A stretch of DNA of 64,000 bases, taken from JAOTVV01 sp041602035 (GTDB lineage Bacteria; Gemmatimonadota; Gemmatimonadetes; Gemmatimonadales; GWC2-71-9). Below, in pieces: positions 23,777 through 31,992 of this stretch. Position numbers and translations under genes: made by a program. The DNA is taken from assembly GCA_041602035.1 (NCBI GenBank), contig JBFIHA010000009.1, positions 44,791 to 108,790 on the forward strand, written 5' to 3'. The notes below the pieces were generated by a model. The model did no database searches. It saw nothing but the letters and a program-made list of their open reading frames with translations, and was not told where the DNA came from. Positions within the stretch are counted from its first letter, which is position 1; the number at the start of each line of letters is the position of its first letter.

Positions 23777-25018
23777 TCATTCCGTGTGGCGACCGAATGC
23801 CAGCGTGACGTTGTGTCCGCCGAATCCGAAGGAGTTCGACAAGGCGACGTCGATGTCCCGCTCGACGCTCTGGTTCGCGGCATAATCGAGATCGCATTCG
23901 GGGTCGGGCGTCTCGAGATTGATCGTCGGAGGAATGCGTCCCTGATTCAATGCCATCAGGGTAATCGACGCCTCCAGGGCGCCAGCGGCGCCCAGCAGGT
24001 GCCCCGTCATCGATTTCGTGGAGTTCATCACGAGATCGCGGGCCCCGTCACCGAACACTTCCTTGACCGCTTTGGTCTCCGCAATGTCCCCGTGCGGCGT
24101 GGACGTCCCATGCGAGTTGATGTGTCCCACACGCGAGCGGTCGATGCGTCCGTCCTCGAGACAGGCGAGGATAGCGCGTTTGGCTCCCTCGCCGCCCGGG
24201 GCCGGCTGCGTCATGTGGAACGCATCGGCGCTCATGCCGTATCCCAGCACCTCACCGCGGATCGTGGCGCCACGGTCGAGGGCGTGCTCGAGGGTCTCCA
24301 GGATCAGCACACCGGCACCCTCTCCCATCACGAACCCGTCCCGATCCTTGTCGAATGGACGGGAGGCGCGCATGGGCTCGTCGTTGCGCATCGAGAGCGC
24401 CCGCATGTTGGCAAACCCTGCAATCGCGAGGGGCGTGATCGCTGCTTCCGCGCCGCCCGTGATCATGACGTCGGCCACGCCGGACTGCACTAGTCGGTAG
24501 GATTCCCCGAGGGCGTGTGCCGAGGACGCACAGGCCGACACCGTGCAGTAGTTCGGGCCCTTGGCCCCCCAGCGAATGGAGACCAGGCCCGAGGCAATGT
24601 CGGGAATGAACATGGGGACGAAGAAGGGTGACACGCGGGACGGTCCCTTTTCCAAAAACAGCTTACACTGCTCTTCGAAGGTCCAGATCCCCCCGATTCC
24701 GCTGCCAATGATGACCCCGGTTCGGTCGGGGTCGGGAATGGTGTCCCCGAACCCGGCATCGGCGAGCGCCTGGGCCGTCGCGGCCATAGCGTACTGGGCA
24801 AACAGATCCAGCCGCTTCACCTCTTTGCGGTCCAGGTACCGCAGGGCATCGAAGCCCTTTACTTCACAGGCAAACCGCACGTCCATCTGGGTGGGATCGA
24901 ACCGCTGAATCGGCCCCGCACCCGATTGACCGGCGATGAGCCCCGTCCAGGTCTCGGCGGCGGTCGCTCCCAGGGGCGAAACCAGGCCGAGACCGGTTAC
25001 AACGACACGGCGTTTCAA
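23777..25018 (-). CDS. fabF: 3-oxoacyl-ACP synthase II
   Basis: 413 aa, normal length. This elongating condensing enzyme of type II fatty-acid synthesis starts RRVVVTGLGLVSPLG. The Cys-His-His triad lies in TVSACASSAHALG, NSHGTSTPHGDIAET and STKSMTGHLLGAAGALE. The C-terminus SNSFGFGGHNVTLAF is diagnostic. It is the last gene of the fab operon and follows acpP by 4 bp, as in E. coli. Confidence 0.97.
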   Translation of the reverse strand: MKRRVVVTGLGLVSPLGATAAETWTGLIAGQSGAGPIQRFDPTQMDVRFACEVKGFDALRYLDRKEVKRLDLFAQYAMAATAQALADAGFGDTIPDPDRTGVIIGSGIGGIWTFEEQCKLFLEKGPSRVSPFFVPMFIPDIASGLVSIRWGAKGPNYCTVSACASSAHALGESYRLVQSGVADVMITGGAEAAITPLAIAGFANMRALSMRNDEPMRASRPFDKDRDGFVMGEGAGVLILETLEHALDRGATIRGEVLGYGMSADAFHMTQPAPGGEGAKRAILACLEDGRIDRSRVGHINSHGTSTPHGDIAETKAVKEVFGDGARDLVMNSTKSMTGHLLGAAGALEASITLMALNQGRIPPTINLETPDPECDLDYAANQSVERDIDVALSNSFGFGGHNVTLAFGRHTE

Positions 25019-25022
25019 CGCG

Positions 25023-25274
25023 TCAGTTCCCGCCCATTTTCTCGTGGAGGTATTTCAGCGCATCACCCACGGTGCGCAGCTTCTCGGCCTCCTCGTCGGG
25101 GATATCGATATCGAACTCTTTCTCGAAGGCCATCACGAGTTCGACGGTGTCGAGACTGTCGGCACCGAGGTCCTCCATGAAGCTTGCGCCTTCGGCCAAC
25201 TTGTCGCGCTCGACGCCGAGCTCTTCGACGATGATGTCTTTGACCTTCTCTTCGAGTTCTTTCATGTCGGGCAT
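25023..25274 (-). CDS. acpP: Acyl carrier protein
   Basis: 83 aa from ATG 25274. Acidic four-helix carrier. The phosphopantetheine attachment Ser is in DLGADSLDTVELVMAFE. It carries growing acyl chains for the Fab enzymes and donates them to PlsX and LPS acyltransferases. It lies between fabG (31-bp gap) and fabF (4-bp gap). The upstream in-frame residues are rejected because ACPs start directly before the first helix (MKELEEKVKDIIVEELGV). Confidence 0.97.
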   Translation of the reverse strand: MPDMKELEEKVKDIIVEELGVERDKLAEGASFMEDLGADSLDTVELVMAFEKEFDIDIPDEEAEKLRTVGDALKYLHEKMGGN

Positions 25275-25305
25275 CGTTGGTCCTCTCACAATTCGGGAGC
25301 GAGGG

Positions 25306-26043
25306 TTACATGACCATCCCACCATCCACGACTACAACTTGGCCCGTAATGTAGTCGGCGAGGTCGGATGCGAGGAAGAGCGCGGCTTTGGCGACGTCGT
25401 CGGGGCTCCCGAGTCTGGCCAGCGGGATCTGCCGCAGCAACTCCTCGCGGACACCCTCGGACAGCCCCTTGGTCATCTCCGTATCGATGAAGCCGGGAGC
25501 GATGGCATTGACGACCACGTTCCGCGACGCCAGCTCACGAGCGATGGTCTTGGTGAATCCGATGACGCCAGCCTTCGAGGCCGAGTAGTTGGCCTGCCCC
25601 GCATTCCCCCGGAGACCGACGACGCTCGCGATGTTGATGATGCGCCCCCACCGACGCTTCATCATGCCTCGCGATAACAGTTTCGTTGCCAGAAATGTCC
25701 CCGTGAGGTTCACGCGCAGCACCAGATCCCAATCGTCTTCACTCATCCGCATGAGCAGGGTGTCACGGGTAACGCCCGCATTGTTCACCAGGATGTCGAT
25801 CGGCCCGAGCGCCGATTCGACCGCCTTCACGGCCTTCTCCAGCTGAGACGGGTCGGCGACGTCCGCGGCCGCACCGAACGCCTTTCCTGGCCCCTCGAGC
25901 CGGGCGGCCGCCTCGGATGCGCCCTTGAGGTCCGTGACACCGACATGGGCGCCTGCCTGGGAAAGGCGGCTCGCGATGGCCAATCCGATGCCGCGGGCGC
26001 CGCCGGTGACCAGTGCCACCCTACCAGTGAGATCTACCTTCAT
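25306..26043 (-). CDS. fabG: 3-oxoacyl-ACP reductase
   Basis: 245 aa from ATG 26043, overlapping the fabD stop by 4 bp. Short-chain dehydrogenase fold: the NADPH loop TGGARGIGLA (about residues 13-22), NNAGVTRD, the catalytic Ser in NIASVVGLRGN and YSASKAG (YxxxK). It ends VDGGMVM, the usual FabG C-terminus. It reduces 3-oxoacyl-ACP in the elongation cycle. Confidence 0.97.
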   Translation of the reverse strand: MKVDLTGRVALVTGGARGIGLAIASRLSQAGAHVGVTDLKGASEAAARLEGPGKAFGAAADVADPSQLEKAVKAVESALGPIDILVNNAGVTRDTLLMRMSEDDWDLVLRVNLTGTFLATKLLSRGMMKRRWGRIINIASVVGLRGNAGQANYSASKAGVIGFTKTIARELASRNVVVNAIAPGFIDTEMTKGLSEGVREELLRQIPLARLGSPDDVAKAALFLASDLADYITGQVVVVDGGMVM

Positions 26044-26978
26044 GCGTGTTGCTCCAGGAAGGAATTCACCTGTTCGGCCGTTCCCACCGAGACGGTGTGC
26101 GCCTCGCGGTCCACGCGACGCAACAGTCCGCCGAGCACGGTCCCCGGCCCAATCTCGACAAAGGTCGCCGTGGATCCGACGTCCGCCACCGCTCGTTCCA
26201 TGGAGGCCACCCACTGGACCGGCGCCGTAAGCTGGGCGCCGAGTCGCTCTCGAGCGCTCGCTCCATCATACACGGGCTCGGCCGTGGCATTCGCGATCAC
26301 CGGAAAGGCGGGGTCGCGGATCGTGACGCCCGCCAATTCCTCGATCAACTCCTGCCGCGCCGGCTCCATCAGGGGTGAGTGGAACGCGCCGCTCACGTTG
26401 AGCGGGAGCACGCGTTTGGCTCCGGCGTTCTTCAGGACGCGCGTTGCCCGTTCCACTGCCGCCGGGTCGCCCGAGATGACCGTTTGATCGGGCGCGTTCA
26501 TGTTCGCCGCGACCACGACGTCGCCGGCGCGGCTCGCCTCGGCACACCCCTCCACGACGCGGTCAGTTGCCAGGCCCAGCACCGCCGCCATGGTCCCCGG
26601 CCGCGTGCGTCCAGCCGCCAGCATAAGCTCGCCACGGCGCCGCACCAGGCGTGCCGCGTCGGCAAGCTCGAGCGATCCGGCAGCCACATAGGCGCTGTAC
26701 TCGCCGAGCGAATGCCCGGCGCCAAGCACCGGCTCCACCCCCGAGCGGATTACGGCGAAGGCGGCAATCGAGTGGGCGAGGATGGCCGGCTGCGCGTTGT
26801 GCGTGAGCGTGAGTTCGGCATCGGGTCCGTTCCACAGGATCGTGGTCAGGGGAAGCCCAAGCGCCTCGTCCACCGCTGCGAAGACGTCCCGGGCCGCGGC
26901 GAACGCCGCGGCGAGATCCTGGCCCATCCCCACCTTCTGCGCCCCCTGGCCAGGGCACAAAAGCCCCGCCTTTACCAC
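26040..26978 (-). CDS. fabD: Malonyl-CoA:ACP transacylase
   Basis: 312 aa from GTG 26978, which overlaps the fabH stop by 7 bp; the longer frame is a fabH shadow. LLCPGQGAQKVGMG is the N-terminal signature, GHSLGEYSAYVAAG holds the nucleophilic Ser, and LNVSGAFHSPLM holds the catalytic His. It loads malonyl groups onto ACP for FabH and FabF. Confidence 0.97.
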   Translation of the reverse strand: MVKAGLLCPGQGAQKVGMGQDLAAAFAAARDVFAAVDEALGLPLTTILWNGPDAELTLTHNAQPAILAHSIAAFAVIRSGVEPVLGAGHSLGEYSAYVAAGSLELADAARLVRRRGELMLAAGRTRPGTMAAVLGLATDRVVEGCAEASRAGDVVVAANMNAPDQTVISGDPAAVERATRVLKNAGAKRVLPLNVSGAFHSPLMEPARQELIEELAGVTIRDPAFPVIANATAEPVYDGASARERLGAQLTAPVQWVASMERAVADVGSTATFVEIGPGTVLGGLLRRVDREAHTVSVGTAEQVNSFLEQHA

Positions 26979-27961
26979 CGGAGCGCCACGCTCGCCCAGG
27001 TAAAGCCTCCGCCGAACGCCACGAGGAGTACCAGCGACCCATCGGTGATGCGTCCGGCCCGCACGCACTCATCGAGCGCGATCGGGATCGACGCCGCCGA
27101 CGTGTTCCCGTACCGGTCGACATTCACGTACACCTTGTCCATCGGGATGCTGGCATGCTTCGCGGTGGCTTCGATGATCCGGATATTGGCCTGATGCGGG
27201 ATCAAAATGTCGACATCCTGGCCGGCGATGCCGGCTTGCTGGAGGGCCTGGTCGCAGGCATCGGCCATCGAGAGCACCGCAGACTTGAACACCTCGCGAC
27301 CCGCCATCTTCATGTAATAGCCCCGGTCATCCAGCAATCCCTGATCCGGTGGGTGGTTGCCGCCGCCGCCCGGTCGGTACAGCAGGTCCGCGAGCCTGCC
27401 GTCGGACTTCAGGTACGTGGACAGGATGCCACGGCCGTCTCGTCCTGCGGGTTGCACCAGCGTCGCGCCGGCTCCGTCGCCGAACAGGATGGCGGTCGCC
27501 CGATCCTGATAGTCGGTGATGGTCGTCAGGCGCTCGCCTCCAACGACGAGCACGTTGCGCGCGGAGCCGCTCCCGACCATGGCCTCCGCAACCGCCAAAC
27601 CGTAGAGGAATCCGCTGCATGCCGCCGCCACGTCGAACGCGGCCGCGCTCGTGGCACCCAGCTGCGCCTGCAGGTCACACGCGGTGGCGGGGAGCGGACG
27701 GTCGGGGGTCGCGGTTCCCAGAATGAGCGTGTCCACGTCCTCCACCTTCACGCCAGCCGCCTCGAGGACCTGCTCGCACGCCACCTTGCCCATGAACGCC
27801 ACCGTCTCGTGCTCCTCGGCGATGCGGCGCTCGCGTATCCCCGTCCGCTCTCGGATCCATTCGTCCGACGTATCGAGAATGCGCTCGAAGTCGGCGTTCG
27901 TCATGACCTTCGAGGGCGTATACCGCCCGGTGCCGACGAGCCGAGCCACCGGTCGATTCAT
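26972..27961 (-). CDS. fabH: 3-oxoacyl-ACP synthase III
   Basis: 329 aa, normal length. It initiates fatty-acid synthesis from an acyl-CoA and malonyl-ACP. Catalytic residues: Cys in DVAAACSGFLYGL, His in IPHQANIRII and Asn in YGNTSAASIPIAL. It overlaps plsX by 4 bp and fabD by 7 bp. Primer preference (acetyl versus branched) is not readable. Confidence 0.97.
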   Translation of the reverse strand: MNRPVARLVGTGRYTPSKVMTNADFERILDTSDEWIRERTGIRERRIAEEHETVAFMGKVACEQVLEAAGVKVEDVDTLILGTATPDRPLPATACDLQAQLGATSAAAFDVAAACSGFLYGLAVAEAMVGSGSARNVLVVGGERLTTITDYQDRATAILFGDGAGATLVQPAGRDGRGILSTYLKSDGRLADLLYRPGGGGNHPPDQGLLDDRGYYMKMAGREVFKSAVLSMADACDQALQQAGIAGQDVDILIPHQANIRIIEATAKHASIPMDKVYVNVDRYGNTSAASIPIALDECVRAGRITDGSLVLLVAFGGGFTWASVALRW

Positions 27962-28953
27962 GCCACGCTCCCCCTGCCGGCCATCTCAGCGGCGATGTGC
28001 TGATTCAGTTGGCTCTCGACCGCCTGGAGTGCAACGCCGATGGCGTTCTTGATGGCCCGCGACGGCGATTGGCCATGGCAGATGATCGACACGCCGCGCA
28101 CTCCCAACAGCGGAGCGCCACCGTACTCGGAGTAATCGAGCACCTTGAAGATGCGACGCATCCCCGCTCCCTGCAGGACCGACTGCTCCATCTCTCGTTC
28201 CAGCAGACCGCGAAACAGGTGCGCCACGGTCTCATAGAACTTCAGCAACACGTTCCCCACGAATCCGTCACATACGGTCACATCGCAGGCGCCGCTCAAG
28301 ATGTCCCGACCCTCCACATTCCCCACGAACCTGATACCGCCATCCGCCGCCAGCAGCTCGTAGGTGCCACGAACGGCCTCGTTCCCCTTCTCCACTTCTT
28401 CGCCGATGTTGAGCAATCCCACGCAAGGGTCGCGTCGGCCCAGCACGTCGCGGGCGTACACCGATCCGATGTGAGCGAATCCCCTGAGCTCCCGCGGGGA
28501 GCAATCGACGTTGGCCCCAGCGTCCAGCACGAGGGTCGGCTTGTCCGCCGTAGGGAACAGCGCCGCGATCGCTGGGCGATCGACGCCAGGGTGCAATCCC
28601 AGCAGGAGGGTGCTCGCCGCCATCACGGCTCCCGTGTTGCCGGCCGAAATGAACGCATCGGACTCCTCGGCTTTTTGCAGCTCCAGCCCGACGCGAATGG
28701 ACGAGCGACGCTTGCCACGGATCGCGGCCAGCGGCTTCTCGCTCATCTCGACCACCTCTTCGGCGTCCACGACGATGACGCGGTCGGGTGGCACATCGTC
28801 ATGCTTGGCGAGTTCGGCCCGCACGTCCGCTTCGCGACCAACGAGCTGGATCTGGCAGGACGCCGGGAGCTCACGCAGCGCTTCGATGGCACCCGTCACC
28901 GGTACGGCCGGGGCGAAGTCTCCCCCCATCGCGTCCAGCGCGATGCGGATCAC
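27958..28953 (-). CDS. plsX: Phosphate acyltransferase PlsX
   Basis: 331 aa from GTG 28953, one base after the rpmF stop. It converts acyl-ACP to acyl-phosphate for phospholipid synthesis by PlsY. The N-terminus IRIALDAMGGDFAPAVPV and the later SAGNTGAVMAAS and VTVCDGFVGNVLLKFYE are diagnostic. The frame extending to 29166 runs through rpmF and is rejected. The rpmF-plsX-fabH-fabD-fabG-acpP-fabF order is the classic bacterial one. Confidence 0.96.
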   Translation of the reverse strand: MIRIALDAMGGDFAPAVPVTGAIEALRELPASCQIQLVGREADVRAELAKHDDVPPDRVIVVDAEEVVEMSEKPLAAIRGKRRSSIRVGLELQKAEESDAFISAGNTGAVMAASTLLLGLHPGVDRPAIAALFPTADKPTLVLDAGANVDCSPRELRGFAHIGSVYARDVLGRRDPCVGLLNIGEEVEKGNEAVRGTYELLAADGGIRFVGNVEGRDILSGACDVTVCDGFVGNVLLKFYETVAHLFRGLLEREMEQSVLQGAGMRRIFKVLDYSEYGGAPLLGVRGVSIICHGQSPSRAIKNAIGVALQAVESQLNQHIAAEMAGRGSVA

Positions 28954-28954
28954 G

Positions 28955-29137
28955 CTACTCCGCTCCCACCTCGACCCGCTGCTTGCCGCCGTAGTAGCCG
29001 CACGTGGGACACACACGATGCGGTCGCCGAGGATCGCCGCAGCGCGGACACGCCTGCAGCGCCGCCGCCGTCGCCTTCTGGTGCGTTCGGCGCTTGCGTT
29101 TCCGTGCCTTCGATGTTCGACGCTTGGGAACAGCCAT
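28955..29137 (-). CDS. rpmF: 50S ribosomal protein L32
   Basis: 60 aa, starting MAVPKRRTSKARKRKRRTH as nearly all L32 proteins do. Two CxxC pairs (CPRCG and CPTCG) form the zinc ribbon of the C+ form. It lies between yceD (6-bp gap) and plsX (1-bp gap), the usual junction of ribosome and lipid synthesis genes. Confidence 0.98.
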   Translation of the reverse strand: MAVPKRRTSKARKRKRRTHQKATAAALQACPRCGDPRRPHRVCPTCGYYGGKQRVEVGAE

Positions 29138-29143
29138 GCCGAC

Positions 29144-29659
29144 CTACCTCTCCGTATCGGATCCATCGTCTCGCAGCGCCCGGAGCACCGCCCACCGTGG
29201 GTCAGGCTCGGGTTCGCAGGAGCACGGACCTTCGTTCAGGTTCTTCCCGCAGTGCGCGCAGAGCCCCTTGCAACTCTCACGACACGTGACATAGCCAGGG
29301 GCAGCCAGCGCCAGTTCTTCCCGGACCATGGGTCCGAGGTCGAGATCGGTGCCGTCACGGACGATGACGTACGTCGATGCATCCTCCGCCGTCTCGTCCT
29401 CGGTGAACAATGCGCCGACCGGCACGTCGACGTCCACCGTCACGGACGCGAGACACCGCCGGCAGTCGAACGCCAGTCGGGTGGTCAGCGTTCCCTGCCA
29501 GTAGTACTCGCCGGGGCCGCTCGCCATGAGCCGCCCCTTAACTCGGAGCGGGTCGCGGAGAACCAGATCCAGCCCTTCGAGCACCGGATCGTCCGTCGCG
29601 ATCTGAGCTTTGGTCTCGACCGGCCCCGTCGCAGCCGCGCGCAGATTGACCAGCAACAT
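29144..29659 (-). CDS. yceD: YceD/DUF177 family protein
   Basis: 171 aa. The family is conserved immediately upstream of rpmF and is implicated in 23S rRNA processing in some bacteria and plants. FDCRRCLASVTVDVDVPVGA is the central conserved region. The C-terminal CRESCKGLCAHCGKNLNEG carries additional CxxC-type cysteines typical of this family. It is the first gene of the lipid operon. A promoter places its -10 box just 8 nt before the ATG, so the transcript is probably leaderless. Confidence 0.9.
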   Translation of the reverse strand: MLLVNLRAAATGPVETKAQIATDDPVLEGLDLVLRDPLRVKGRLMASGPGEYYWQGTLTTRLAFDCRRCLASVTVDVDVPVGALFTEDETAEDASTYVIVRDGTDLDLGPMVREELALAAPGYVTCRESCKGLCAHCGKNLNEGPCSCEPEPDPRWAVLRALRDDGSDTER

Positions 29660-29667
29660 AACCTTTA

Positions 29668-29696
29668 AGGCTAGTCCTCACTATGACTTGCGTCAA
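29668..29696 (-). promoter_or_regulatory. Promoter of the yceD-rpmF-plsX-fab operon, probably leaderless
   Basis: On the - strand, TTGACG (29696-29691) and TAGCCT (29673-29668) are separated by an ideal 17 bp. Eight bases separate the -10 from the yceD ATG at 29659, the same distance as at kdsB. The -35 matches five of six; the -10 only three of six. Confidence 0.5.
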
Positions 29697-29704
29697 CGCA
29701 CCCG

Positions 29705-30136
29705 TCAGCCCCACAGCCCCTGCAGCTCGGCCTCGGCGAAGAAGAACCCGACTTCGCGCCGCGCATTGTCCGGCGAGTCGGACGCGTGGATCGCATTCCG
29801 CTCCTTGGATTCCGCGTAGAGCTTTCGAACCGTCCCAGGGGCGGCCTGGGCCGGGTCGGTGGCTCCAATCACCTCCCGCAGGCGACTGACGGCATCGTCC
29901 CGCTGCAACACCATGGGGAGACACGGTCCGGAGGTCATGAACGTGACGAGCGGCTGAAAGAACGGACGCTCACGATGCACAGCGTAGAAGGACTCCGCCT
30001 CGGGTCGTGTCAGACGAACGAGACGGGCCGCCCGCACGACGAATCCGTCTTGCTCCAGGTGCGCGAGTATGGCTCCTGCCTTGCCGCTGGCAATGGCATC
30101 CGGCTTGATGATGGCAAGCGTCAACATGGAACTCAT
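29705..30136 (-). CDS. ndk: Nucleoside diphosphate kinase
   Basis: 143 aa from ATG 30136 (an ATG at 30127 gives a typical MLTLAIIKPDA start and is equally possible). It equilibrates nucleoside tri- and diphosphates through a phospho-His. The active-site His is in NAIHASDSPDNA, and LTLAIIKPDAIASGK is the family start. It lies 31 bp downstream of the PTS-IIA/CBS gene in a run including sucD, sucC and arcC. It is separated from yceD by a 45-bp gap holding the next operon's promoter. Confidence 0.97.
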   Translation of the reverse strand: MSSMLTLAIIKPDAIASGKAGAILAHLEQDGFVVRAARLVRLTRPEAESFYAVHRERPFFQPLVTFMTSGPCLPMVLQRDDAVSRLREVIGATDPAQAAPGTVRKLYAESKERNAIHASDSPDNARREVGFFFAEAELQGLWG

Positions 30137-30167
30137 GTCCGTTTCGGTCAGATGTCCTTGGGTGAGA

Positions 30168-31064
30168 TCAGCGGCCGAAGAGACGTCGTACAATGTCCCC
30201 TCGAGTCAGGAACCCCACCAGGGCGCCGTCCCTCACCACCGGGAACCGCTCGATGTTCCGCGAAACCATCATACTCGCGACGTCGGCGAGTATCTGGTCT
30301 TCCGAAACACACAAGACGCTGCGGTCCATGATCTCCCGCACCGGAACGTGGTGCGGGTCCGTGGTCGGGGCTCCTCGGCGGGCCGCCCGGAACTCGCCCG
30401 TGGACTCGCGTTTCACATAGGCGGGAAGCAGGTGTCGGAGCAGCTCGTGATACGACACGAGGCCGAGCACCTCGTCGGACTCCGACACCACCGGAAGCGC
30501 ACCGACGTGGTGCGCCACCATGAGCTTGGCCGCCTCACCGAGCGTGGTATCCGGTCGAAGCGAGAGCCGGACGGACACCATGACATCTCGTACCGTGAGG
30601 TAACCCGGTACCTCCAGATCCGCCAACGGGACCGTGGCAAGAACGTCATCGGCCGAGGTCGCCGCCTCCAGCGCCTCGGCAATCTCCCGGCGGCTCATCG
30701 CTCTCGCGAACGTACTCAGCGCACGGAGGTGCGCTGAACTGTCTTTGGGTGGCGCCGCCAGCAGGAGCGTGATCCGGGCTTCCTGGTCGGAATCCGGCCG
30801 GCGGCTGATGGGCTTGGGGGTCACGCCCAACGCCGCGCTCAGGCGCCGCACCGCGTCCGTCCGGAAGTGAAGCAGAAAGGCCGCCCCGACCGTGACAACC
30901 TCCCGCGGGATGATGCCCTTTGCCTGCGTGCGAAACCGGTCGGCGTCGCTTACAACGCCGGATGCGATCATCGCTTCCGTCAGTTGCGCCGCCGCGTCTT
31001 GCAGCGACGTAGACTTCAGCGGCACCACAATGCGATCGTGATCGAGGAGCTCGATGAGCTTCAT
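30168..31064 (-). CDS. PTS EIIA-type domain fused to a CBS pair
   Basis: 298 aa. Residues 1-145 resemble a nitrogen-type PTS EIIA domain: LIELLDHDRIVVPLKSTSLQ at the start, LLHFRTDAVRRLSAALGV carrying the likely phospho-acceptor H66, and SAHLRALSTFAR with a second His at 112. Residues about 155-298 form two CBS repeats (TVRDVMVSVRLSLRPDTTLG, then VREIMDRSVLCVSEDQILAD), each ending in a hydrophobic-PVV strand. CBS pairs bind adenine nucleotides, so the protein could couple PTS phosphorylation state to energy charge. No EI, HPr or EIIB/C gene is in the window. Its neighbours are nucleotide/energy enzymes. Confidence 0.82.
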   Translation of the reverse strand: MKLIELLDHDRIVVPLKSTSLQDAAAQLTEAMIASGVVSDADRFRTQAKGIIPREVVTVGAAFLLHFRTDAVRRLSAALGVTPKPISRRPDSDQEARITLLLAAPPKDSSAHLRALSTFARAMSRREIAEALEAATSADDVLATVPLADLEVPGYLTVRDVMVSVRLSLRPDTTLGEAAKLMVAHHVGALPVVSESDEVLGLVSYHELLRHLLPAYVKRESTGEFRAARRGAPTTDPHHVPVREIMDRSVLCVSEDQILADVASMMVSRNIERFPVVRDGALVGFLTRGDIVRRLFGR

Positions 31065-31122
31065 GTCCTCTGCACCCGTACGTCAGGTCGCCGCCCTGCG
31101 TTACCCACCATCGACACCGTCC

Positions 31123-31992
31123 TCAGGCCCGCGCCTGCAGCAAATCAACGACCTCGGCCGGCCGCTTCATCACACCGATGCCCGCTCGCTCGAAGGCTGC
31201 GATCTTGTCCTTCGCCGTGCCCGACGACCCTGAAATGATGGCACCAGCGTGTCCCATGCGACGACCCGGCGGTGCGGTCTGCCCGGCGATGAACCCCACG
31301 ACGGGCTTCGAAACGTGCGCGGCGACATACTCGGCGGCCTGCTGTTCATCGGTACCACCGATCTCTCCGATCATCACGATCGCCTCCGTCTCCGGATCCG
31401 TCTCGAAGGCCCGGAGGCAGTCGATGAAGTTCGTCCCAATGAGCGGGTCACCGCCGATGCCGACGCACGTGGATTGCCCAAGACCGTGGCGCGTTAACTG
31501 ATGGATGATCTCGTAGGTCAACGTGCCGCTGCGTGACACCACGCCAATGCGACCCTCGCGGCAAATCTGCCCCGGGATGATGCCGACCTTCGCCTTCCCC
31601 GGCGAGATCAACCCCGGGCAGTTGGGTCCGATCAGCCGCGTGCCGCGCTCGGCCAGAAACTGCAGCGCACGAGTCATGTCGAGCACCGGCACGCCCTCGG
31701 TGATGCACACCACGAGCTGCACACCCGCATCCGCGGCTTCGTAGATGGCGTCGACCGCAAACCGCGCCGGCACATAGATGACTGCCGCGTTCGCGTTCGA
31801 GGACGCCACCGCCTCCGCAACCGTATCAAAGATCGGCACCGTGTCGGCGAACCGCTGCCCGCCCTTCCCCGGGGTCACGCCGGCTACCACGTTCGTGCCG
31901 TACTCCCGCATCTGCTCGGTGTGAAACGAGCCGTCGCGCCCCGTGATGCCCTGGACGACGAGCTTCGTCGCTGTGTCAATGAAAACGCTCAC
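31123..31992 (-). CDS. sucD: Succinyl-CoA synthetase, alpha subunit
   Basis: 289 aa, normal length. It performs substrate-level phosphorylation in the TCA cycle. TKLVVQGITGRDGSFHTEQM binds CoA, GPNCPGLISPGKAKVGI follows, and the phospho-His is in MGHAGAIISG. It overlaps sucC by 4 bp. The C-terminal RPAEVVDLLQAR is typical of the family. Confidence 0.98.
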   Translation of the reverse strand: MSVFIDTATKLVVQGITGRDGSFHTEQMREYGTNVVAGVTPGKGGQRFADTVPIFDTVAEAVASSNANAAVIYVPARFAVDAIYEAADAGVQLVVCITEGVPVLDMTRALQFLAERGTRLIGPNCPGLISPGKAKVGIIPGQICREGRIGVVSRSGTLTYEIIHQLTRHGLGQSTCVGIGGDPLIGTNFIDCLRAFETDPETEAIVMIGEIGGTDEQQAAEYVAAHVSKPVVGFIAGQTAPPGRRMGHAGAIISGSSGTAKDKIAAFERAGIGVMKRPAEVVDLLQARA

